Shown here one piece after another: positions 58,014 to 64,000 of a stretch of 64,000 nucleotides of DNA. The first letter of the stretch is position 1; each line of letters starts with the position of its first letter. A program made the position numbers and the translations under genes. Under the pieces are notes generated by a model. That model was given only the letters and a program-made list of their open reading frames with translations. It was not told the DNA's origin and made no database searches. Source of the stretch: Monoplex corrugatus (taxonomy: Eukaryota > Mollusca > Gastropoda > Littorinimorpha > Ranellidae); NCBI GenBank assembly GCA_030674185.1, contig JAPXFY010000031.1, forward strand, positions 40,423,532 to 40,487,531, in the 5' to 3' direction.

Positions 58014-58997
58014 GGTGTTCCATTATAATATCTTCAATCGAGTGTTATATACCATAACTTTACCTGTATGTATTCAATCAGGTGTTTACCATAACTTACC
58101 TGTATGATTCAATCAGGTGTTGTGCCATAACTTACCTGTATGTCTTCAATCAGATGTTATACCATAACTTACCTGTATGTCTTCAACCAGGTGTTGTACT
58201 ATAACTCACCTACATTTCTTCTTGAAGTGTTGTACTATAACTTACCTGTATGTCTTCAATCAGGTGTTGTACCATAACTCACCTGAATGTCTTCAATCAG
58301 GTGTTGTACCATAACTTACCTGTATGTCTTCAATCAGGTGTTGTACCATAACTTACCTGTATGTCTTCAATCAGGTGTTGTACCATAACTTACCTGTATG
58401 TCTTCAACCAGGTGTTGTACTATAACTCACCTACATTTCTTCATTCAAGTGTTGTACCATAACTTACCTGTATGTCTTCAATCGGGTGTTGTACCATAAC
58501 TCACCTACATGTCTTCAATCAGGTGTTATACTATAACTCACCTGTATGTCTTCAATCAGGTGTTGTACCATAACTTACCTGTATGTCTTCAATCAGGTGT
58601 TGTACCATAACTTACCTGTATGTCTTCAATCAGGTGTTGTATCATAACTTACCTGTATGTCTTCAATCAGGTGTTGTACCATAACTTACCTGTATGTCTT
58701 CAATCAGGTATTATACTATAACTCACCTGTATGTCTTCAATCAGGTGTTGTACTATAACTCACCTTCAGGTCTTCAATCAGGTGTTATATTATAACTCAC
58801 CTGCATGTCTTCAATCAGGTGTTGTACCATAACTTACCTGCATTTCTTCAATCAGGTGTTGTACCGCAACTTATCTGCACTTCTTCAACCAGGTCTTGTA
58901 GGCTACTTAACTCACCTGCATCTCTTCAATCAGGTGTTGTAGGCTACTTAACTCACCTGCATCTCTTCAACCAGGTCTTGTAGGCTACTTAACTCAC
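58014..58997 (-). repeat. 37-bp minisatellite made from an NT5DC exon end and its splice donor
   Basis: About two dozen copies. On the minus strand the unit reads AACACCTGATTGAAGACATA + CAGGTAAGTTATGGTAC. The functional exon ends CAACACCTGATTGAAGAGAT + GCAG|GTGAGTTAAG. The unit is therefore the last ~23 exon bases, the donor and ~14 intron bases, and almost every copy keeps CAG|GTRAGT. Copies nearest the exon are longer (TAGGCTACTTAACTCACCTG on the plus strand) and retain the exon's GAGATGCAG; distant ones carry GACATACAG. Confidence 0.93.
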
Positions 58998-59084
58998 CTG
59001 CATCTCTTCAATCAGGTGTTGCAGTATCACCAGCCACCGTACAGCCGCCTTGTAGTCAGGGTAGTTCTGAAGGTGGATCTCCCT
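58998..59084 (-). CDS. NT5DC2/NT5DC3-like: NT5DC2/3-like, exon 4 of those in the window
   Basis: Twenty-nine codons, phase 0 at both ends: REIHLQNYPDYKAAVRWLVI then LQHLIEEMQ. The acceptor is TTGCTGAACAG and the donor ATGCAG|GTGAGT, a full consensus. It corresponds to the family's REIxIxNTExYxxxxTWLQxLTGLLExMQ segment that follows the GWRTGAIIPEL motif; the ring of hydrophobic positions and LIEEMQ is conserved. Its donor is the source of the adjacent 37-bp array, leaving about two dozen decoy donors directly downstream in the intron. Correct splicing presumably depends on the first donor being preferred. The exon was placed by phase, homology and splice consensus together. Confidence 0.94.
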
Positions 59085-59131
59085 CTGTTCAGCAACACAC
59101 AGAACAACATCTATATTACACGTTGTGGAAC

Positions 59132-59300
59132 CAGTCGCCGTGGTGTAGTGGTCAGTGCAAAGGACTACCACCTGGAAGGTTGTGGGTTCAAATCCCCATC
59201 AATCCCTTCAAAATTCGTTGTGGGATTCTTTGGCTCCAACCGGCTCTTACCCAGAGCTGGGTGTGCTATGGGCTCACTGGGAAAGCTGGGACCACTCAGT
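59132..59300 (+). mobile_element. tRNA-derived SINE in an NT5DC intron
   Basis: GCCGTGGTGTAGTGGTCAGT carries a clear A box and GGTTCAAATCC a perfect B box about 40 bases on. The body includes ATTCGTTGTGGGATTCTTTG and ACCACTCAGTCTAGTCTAAT. The T arm pairs over only four bases and no good cloverleaf forms, so a SINE is more likely than a tRNA gene. Confidence 0.75.
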
Positions 59301-59488
59301 CTAGTCTAATCCACTTCACAGATGCGTCACTGAGGGTGTTGTTCAAATCTTCTGACCAACACTGCAGGCACGTATGCAGGGTGTTTTCAGGTGTTCAGAA
59401 GACAGCCAATGACACGACTATGCGGGTCATCCAGTAAATACAGAAAATATGTCTACAAAAATATGATAAAACAATTATCAATACTTTT

Positions 59489-59749
59489 CTATACTCCTTC
59501 CTTGTAACATCCTTTCACCTGAATAACCAATTTCCATCTGTTGGGAAGATCAGAAATGCCTGTTGCTAGGCAACCAGAGTTAATAAGCTGTACATCCTTG
59601 GGCATCTCCAATTCCAAAACATGTAGGACATAGTAGCAAAGCCCATCACAAAGGGGTTCTTTCAACTTGTGGAATTGATCAAAGCCTGTGGAACTCATAT
59701 CTAAAGAATAGATGGGTTGTGGCTGAGTGTCCCATCGATATGGCATCAT
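59489..59749 (-). CDS. Unrecognised open reading frame inside an NT5DC intron, minus strand
   Basis: An 86-codon ATG-to-stop frame in non-repetitive sequence: MMPYRWDTQPQPIYSLDMSS, then TGFDQFHKLKEPLCDGLCYY, VLHVLELEMPKDVQLINSGC, and LATGISDLPNRWKLVIQVKG near the end. Composition is balanced and protein-like, unlike the simple-repeat frames elsewhere. No splice sites are obvious at either end and no family is recognised. It could be a retroposed or transposon-derived coding fragment, an exon of a nested gene, or chance. It lies between a SINE and a foldback element. Confidence 0.3.
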   Translation of the reverse strand: MMPYRWDTQPQPIYSLDMSSTGFDQFHKLKEPLCDGLCYYVLHVLELEMPKDVQLINSGCLATGISDLPNRWKLVIQVKGCYKEGV

Positions 59750-59814
59750 AAGTGATGTTAGCCTGTCTGTCTTGTGGAAAGATGCGTTGTCATGTCATAT
59801 CAATGGTGAATCGT

Positions 59815-60147
59815 TTAACCCTTTAACTCCCACACCCTGTCCATTAGCATCCTGTATTGCCATCCACGCTACCAAAGCAAAAACTTAACCCTTTGACTCC
59901 CTCACCCTATCTGCTAGCATCATGCACTGTCATCAGTGATACCAAAGCAAAAACCTAACCCTCTGTCTCCCTCATCCTATTCGCTAGCATTCTGGATTGT
60001 CATCAGTGACAGCAAAATAAAAACATAACTTTTTGACTCTCACACCCTATCCACCAGCTTCCTGCAGAAAGCTGGTGGACAAGGTGAGGGAATCAAAGGG
60101 TTAAGTTTTATCAACTGGTGGATAGGGTGTGGGAGTCAAAGAATTAA
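59815..60147. mobile_element. TTAA foldback element, copy 6 (longest)
   Basis: 333 bases: TTAACCCTTTAACTCCCACA at the left, three successive modules each with ACCAAAGCAAAAAC or AGCAAAATAAAAAC, the central CTTCCTGCAGAAAGCTGGTG hairpin, and GGTGTGGGAGTCAAAGAATTAA at the right. It appears to have grown by adding inner modules. Confidence 0.8.
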
Positions 60148-60299
60148 TCTGACGATGACTGGTCGTTGAAATGAACAGAATTAAATTGAACTAAAGTTCT
60201 GTCAGACTGACATTTAAACATCCAACACCCAATACCTACTCCTCCCCTCCCCCCCCACCAACTGCCTACATACATATCAGTAAGAATCAGACAACACAC

Positions 60300-60353
60300 C
60301 TCCAGTTCAGGAATAATGGCACCGGTCCTCCATCCATAGCGTAATGATGGATC
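60300..60353 (-). CDS. NT5DC2/NT5DC3-like: NT5DC2/3-like, exon 3 of those in the window
   Basis: Eighteen codons, phase 0 both ends: DPSLRYGWRTGAIIPELE, acceptor GTTTCAG|GAT, donor CTGGAG|GTGTGT. It matches the very conserved DLxLxHGWRTGAIIPELE motif that directly follows SDLA in NT5DC2 and NT5DC3. This is the tail of the HAD catalytic core. The donor has T at +4 (GTGTGT), the same variant seen at the exon ending 63418. The preceding intron (60354-61539) holds a pogo-type element and a foldback element. A short exon like this is easily missed by automatic annotation. Confidence 0.95.
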
Positions 60354-60600
60354 CTGAAACAGTCGTCATGCCAACAACACAACTGGTCACTCTATCAACA
60401 TCAATAATCATAATCACATTGATAAATAATAATAATAATAATGGTAGAATACTTTGATATAACAAACATTTTGTCCTGTTAAATCAATCACACACACTGA
60501 TTCTATTTTTGTGCAGTTCTGGTTCATGTTTGCTTGAATGCTGGTGCTCAATCTGATTCAGATTTCTCATTACCTTAATGACCGCATTCTATTTGTATTA

Positions 60601-61095
60601 CCGTAAAGTTCGGGCTATAAACCGCAACTTTTTCCCCCAGCTTTAACCCCTGCGGCTTATAAAACGAAGCGGCTTATTTGCCGATTTTTCCCGATCCCAG
60701 GAGCGTCACGTTCTCGTATATTCTTAGCTTCTCTTTAACTCACCAATATCGTATTTACTGTTCATGAACTTTTCAGTGAGCTCCATATTAAAGTGTTAAC
60801 TGTTCACATAAAAGAGTTAACTATTAACTGTTCAGGTTTTTAAATCAAATCTGCACACATTGACGCATTTCGATCGGTATTCAGATCTGCTCTGCTCAAG
60901 CGTACACCCTCATCATGCCGAAAACGCGACGTAATGCCTACGAAGCAGCCTTCAAGTTGAAGGCGATCGACCTGGCCATTGAAAAAGTGTGGCTTATAAA
61001 CCAGTGCGGCTTATGTGTGGATATAGTTAAGATTTTTCTATAATTTAGTGGGTGCGCCTTATATACCGGTGCGCCCAAAAGCCCGAACTTTAGGG
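60601..61095 (+). mobile_element. pogo-type DNA transposon, internally deleted (MITE-like), TA target duplication
   Basis: Terminal inverted repeats CCGTAAAGTTCGGGC (60601-60615) and, reversed, CCCTAAAGTTCGGGC (61081-61095), one mismatch, are flanked by TA on each side. A 42-codon frame at 60915-61043 starts MPKTRRNAYEAAFKLKAIDL and then leaves homology (AIEKVWLINQ). The first 21-23 residues match the start of the N-terminal helix-turn-helix of pogo-like transposases (MPxxRxxYxAxFKLKxIxxA). A subterminal GCGGCTTATAAA/GCGCCTTATATACC motif repeats at both ends. Most of the transposase, including any DDE domain, is missing. Confidence 0.88.
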
Positions 61096-61140
61096 TACTT
61101 ACTTTCAGTATCATGTTGTGTTTGTATCAACTAACAGTTT

Positions 61141-61330
61141 TTATCTTTTGACTCCTGCACACTGTCCACTAGCATCCTGCATTGTCAACCATGCTAGCAA
61201 AGCAAAAACCTAACCCTGCGACTCCCACACCTTACCCACCACCTTCTTGCAGGAAGCTGGCGGATAGGGTGAGGGAATCAAAGGGTTAACTTTTTGTGGT
61301 TGGTGGACGGGGTGCGGGAGTCAAAGAGTG
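61141..61330. mobile_element. TTAA foldback element, copy 7, decayed ends
   Basis: TTTTGACTCCTGCACACTGT, GTCAACCATGCTAGCAAAGC, CTTCTTGCAGGAAGCTGGCG and GGGTGCGGGAGTCAAAGAGT. The outer TTAA sites are lost but the internal structure is intact. Confidence 0.72.
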
Positions 61331-61539
61331 AAAGTACAAGTGACTGCCTAAATATCCACTCTTTGACTGGAGGTTGTGATATTGTATGCAGCATTTTCTT
61401 CGTGTATGGTGCTTCCGTTCTGTTTGACAGTGAAGCCCCATCTGGATTTGTGGCTGAAAGTGAATGAGCATGTGGCTCAAGTGAAGAACAGAGCGATGAT
61501 GTTAACAAGAAAAAGAGAAGAAGCAGAAGACAAACTCAC

Positions 61540-61626
61540 AGCCAGATCACTGTAGACATGATCTCCGAAATACAGAACTTGGGGACCAAACCAGCCGGTC
61601 ATCTGTCGCAGCTGGTACAGGTTGCC
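61540..61626 (-). CDS. NT5DC2/NT5DC3-like: NT5DC2/3-like, exon 2 of those in the window
   Basis: Twenty-nine codons, phase 0 both ends: [20 protein letters not shown] then GDHVYSDLA. The acceptor is CATGTTTCAG|GGC and the donor [24 protein letters not shown] is HAD motif IV, whose two Asp residues help coordinate Mg2+, and GNLxxLxxLTGWxGxxVLYFGDHxYSDLA is near-invariant in NT5DC2/3. Its acceptor and first 11 bases (GGCAACCTGTA) are the unit of the 24-bp array that fills the adjoining intron. The true acceptor is therefore the last of some 37 similar TTTCAG|GG sites read 5' to 3' along the transcript. Confidence 0.96.
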
Positions 61627-62545
61627 CTGAAACATGGATTATAGGTGGCCCTGAAATATGTATTACATACAGGTTCATTCAGTAGCATGAATTACTGGTG
61701 ACCCTGAAACATGGATTACAGGTGTCCCTGAAACATGGATTCCAGACTGCCCTGAAACAGATTACAGGCGGCCTTGAAACATGGATTACAGGTGTCCCTG
61801 AAATATTCATTACATGTGGCCCCAAAACATGGATCAAAGACTTGTCCTCAAAATATGGGTTACAGGTGGCCCTGCAATGGATTAAGGTGGCCCTGAAAAA
61901 ATGGATTACACATGGCCCTGAAAAATAGATGACAGGCTGCCCTAAAACAAGGATTACATGTGGCCCTGATGCATGGATTACTAGTGACCCTAAAAAAAGG
62001 ATTACATGTTGTCTTAATAAAACAAGGATAACAGGTAGCCCTGCAAAATAGAATTACAGATGACCTTGAAACATGGATTACTGGTGGTCTTGAGAAAACA
62101 TGGATTACAGGTGATGCTAAAACATGGATTACAGATAGCCCTGAAATATGGATAACTGATGGCCCTGAAACATGGATAACTGGTGGCCCTGAAACATGGA
62201 TAACTGGTGGCCCTGAAACATGAATTACAGGCTGTCCTAAAAGACAGCTTTCAGGTTGCCCTAAAACATGGATTACATACAAGTTGCCCTGAAGCATGGG
62301 TTACAAACAGGTTGCCCTGAAATATGGATTACCGATGGCCCTCAAACATGGATTAGATGCTGTCTTAAAACATGGATTTCAGATTACCCTAAAACATGGA
62401 TTACATACTGGTTGCTCTGAAATATGGATTGCTGATGTCTCTGAAACATGGATTAAATGCTGTCCTAAAACTTAGATTTCAGGTAGTCCTGAAACATAGG
62501 TTACGGTATGCCCTGAAACATTTTTCCTGAAACATGGATTACATG
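61627..62545 (-). repeat. 24-bp minisatellite made from an NT5DC splice acceptor
   Basis: About 37 imperfect copies. On the minus strand the unit is ATCCATGTTTCAGGGCCACC + TGTA. The real junction is CATGTTTCAG|GGCAACCTGTACC. Each unit thus carries an acceptor-like TTTCAG|GG. Similarity is greatest next to the exon and units drift with distance. The unit length, eight codons, gives an incidental VIHVSGPP-repeat frame. Confidence 0.93.
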
Positions 62546-63165
62546 AATCCCCTTCATGTGTACGTACACACAAAGAACATCAAATATGTTGACTAAAGAA
62601 TATGTAAGCCATGTCAGAGTGTGGTGGCTTATGCATACATGTCAAGTTGTACATTTTATCTATACTTCCTACATTTTTTTGTTGCTTTCCCAGTGCTATG
62701 GCATATGAATAAAACACAATTAAGCAAAAATGTGTTTATAACTTTTCCTTACAGAAGCCACAAGCTTCTTTAATCTTTAATGAATATGTAAGAACGCAGT
62801 AAACTATGTTTTCATACAAAAAAATGTGTTTTTCTCGTTTATATGCAGCTTCTGGACTGACACTATGGTATGAAAGGTATGTCATGATAGAGTGACTTCA
62901 ACAATGGTTGACATGTATGGCTTATGAAAATATGGATATACTCAGAACACACACCTACCAAAGATGGAATGTTCAGACTGTGCAGCAACAAAACACCTGC
63001 ACAGTGTGGGCAAAAACAATGTCCATACACACATGTGAGAAACCAATGCTCAGACTGTAAACAATCATAAACATCAATAATGACAACAAACAAACCAACA
63101 AGCAAAACCCAAATCTTTGCCAGCGAATTTCTCACACATACGAGAGATATCAAGCATGCATGCAC
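62546..63165. other. NT5DC intron, unique part
   Basis: AT-rich with no repeats or exon recognised. GAATATGTAAG occurs twice (62598 and 62782) with AT-rich surroundings. Confidence 0.5.
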
Positions 63166-63172
63166 ACACACA

Positions 63173-63262
<90 letters not shown>

Positions 63263-63282
63263 TACACACACACACACACACA
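63166..63282. repeat. (CA)n microsatellite
   Basis: Pure CA with a few CG/TA interruptions, in the same NT5DC intron. Confidence 0.97.
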
Positions 63283-63284
63283 AT

Positions 63285-63415
63285 CTCATTTCCCTAGAGC
63301 CAGAAATGCACTTAACACATGTACCCAATTATCAATCCTAAGAGAAAGTATGTAAGACTTTATGGGACATATACAGATGAACGGACCAGCAAGGCAGATA
63401 ATACAATATATACAC
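63285..63415 (-). mobile_element. Dispersed repeat family R1, partial copy, minus strand
   Basis: CTAGAGCCAGAAATGCACTT, CCCAATTATCAATCCTAAGA, GTATGTAAGACTTTATGGGA and GGACCAGCAAGGCAGATAAT match other R1 copies; it ends a few bases from the exon donor at 63417. Confidence 0.75.
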
Positions 63416-63417
63416 AC

Positions 63418-63502
63418 CTGTTGGTAGACATGTCCCTTCTCCAGACTGGTCACCCTGCCCCACCAGTTTCTCTCCTTATCAGGGTCATATCTGCGAAATG
63501 GT
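63418..63502 (-). CDS. NT5DC2/NT5DC3-like: NT5DC2/3-like, first exon in the window
   Basis: The acceptor TTCTGTGTTGTAG is followed by one base that completes a codon (probably Arg) split with the preceding exon, then 28 codons: PFRRYDPDKERNWWGRVTSL and EKGHVYQQ. The donor is CAACAG|GTGTGT, phase 0. It matches the family's RPFRxxxxxxxxLxWxxVxxLExGxVYxQ segment, which directly precedes GNLxxLxxLTGW; in the gene the next exon starts exactly there. The N-terminal part (transit region, HAD motif I with the nucleophile Asp, motif II) must be encoded beyond position 64000. The six exons together encode about 195 residues, roughly the last third of a 500-550-residue family member. Confidence 0.93.
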
Positions 63503-63654
63503 CTACAACACAGAACAACAAAACACAACAGTAACACATGAAAATGATCAGCAACACAACGTGACAGTTAAGCGTGAAATGTCTGCACTGCACCCATCCC
63601 AAAACAACTCAATATAGTCCTGCACTACCCAACACACAAACTCAAAATGGTATG

Positions 63655-63830
63655 TGAAAAAACACAGCACAGTACAGCACAGCACAGTACAGCACAGCAC
63701 AACACAGCACAGTGCAACACAAATCACAACGTAACACAACACAGCACAACACAACACAGCACAACACAGTACAGCGCAGCACAGCACAACACAGTACAGC
63801 ACAGCACAGCACAACACAACACAACCACGA
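63655..63830. repeat. CACAG/CAACA pentanucleotide-like repeat
   Basis: AGCACAGTACAGCACAACAC-type repeats. It lies in the NT5DC intron upstream of the exon at 63418. 63831-64000 is unique; a Ser/Gly-rich open segment there could not be tied to the gene. Confidence 0.9.
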
Positions 63831-64000
63831 CACAATAGCTACACAAGACAGTCAAGCATAAAAACTCCCTTTTCATATATAAACAAAGTTTTTCTTTCCC
63901 ACCAGAAAATCCAGATTCTGTACTTCTCAATGTCAATGTGACCCTGAAGAAGTAGCCCATGAAAATAAAAGCTGACACAAAGTTAAGATAACGACACACT

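Noticed and set aside
59132..59205. tRNA gene
   Set aside because: A and B boxes are good but no cloverleaf forms and a SINE body follows.
60915..61043. A functional small gene (42 codons)
   Set aside because: It is the 5' remnant of a pogo transposase fused to terminal transposon sequence inside a deleted element.
63840..63960. Next upstream NT5DC exon (minus strand, VTLTLRSTESGFSGGKEKL)
   Set aside because: The acceptor is fair, but the donor phase would create a stop when joined to the exon at 63418, and the match to the family's KPxFF segment is out of register.

Overview
Eukaryotic nuclear DNA, most likely from a marine gastropod mollusc. The evidence is a split gene with consensus GT-AG introns, tRNA-derived SINEs, degraded non-LTR retrotransposons, long (CA)n/(GT)n tracts, and dispersed repeats of a type I associate with gastropods. 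The animal assignment is secure; 'gastropod' is an inference from the repeats. No bacterial operon, rRNA gene or CRISPR array is present.

One gene is clear. Six minus-strand exons between 63.5 and 53.65 kb encode the C-terminal ~195 residues of a 5'-nucleotidase domain-containing protein (NT5DC2/NT5DC3 type, HAD superfamily). All six exons have consensus splice sites and mutually compatible phases; the N-terminal half lies beyond the right edge. A second minus-strand gene starts near 9.32 kb with a signal-peptide exon, a good Kozak context and a phase-1 donor; its later exons were not found. Weaker single-exon candidates lie at 23.3 kb (-), 26.3 kb (+), 28.8 kb (+), 31.4 kb (+), 46.9 kb (-) and 59.5 kb (-).

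More than half of the window is tandem repeat. From left to right: a 49-bp array (1-4.87 kb), GT/GA/CA tracts, 21/23-bp (6.4-7.3), CT (7.6-8.4), TTG compound (8.4-9.2), ~40-bp (9.4-11.2), 53-bp (11.4-13.9), 62-bp (17.8-23.2), an 8-kb T-poor purine-rich block made of A-rich, triplet and G-rich parts (31.4-39.4), 42-bp (41.3-42.6), 91-bp (45.5-46.4), 55-bp (46.5-46.9), 37-bp (48.4-49.4), 28-bp (51.9-53.2), 66-bp (55.4-56.4), 37-bp (58.0-59.0) and 24-bp (61.6-62.5).

The most striking observation is where some arrays come from. The repeat unit contains an exon-intron junction of the adjacent gene in at least three places. The 58-59 kb array repeats the end of an NT5DC exon with its splice donor. 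The 61.6-62.5 kb array repeats the next upstream exon's splice acceptor with its first exon bases. The 8.4-9.2 kb array repeats the region around the donor of the signal-peptide exon. Two further arrays sit against predicted exons in the same way, and two more arise from LINE coding sequence. Other notable items are a seven-copy TTAA-flanked foldback element family, one copy of which sits exactly on the NT5DC stop codon; an internally deleted pogo-type transposon; and a diverged extra copy of the NT5DC terminal exon.
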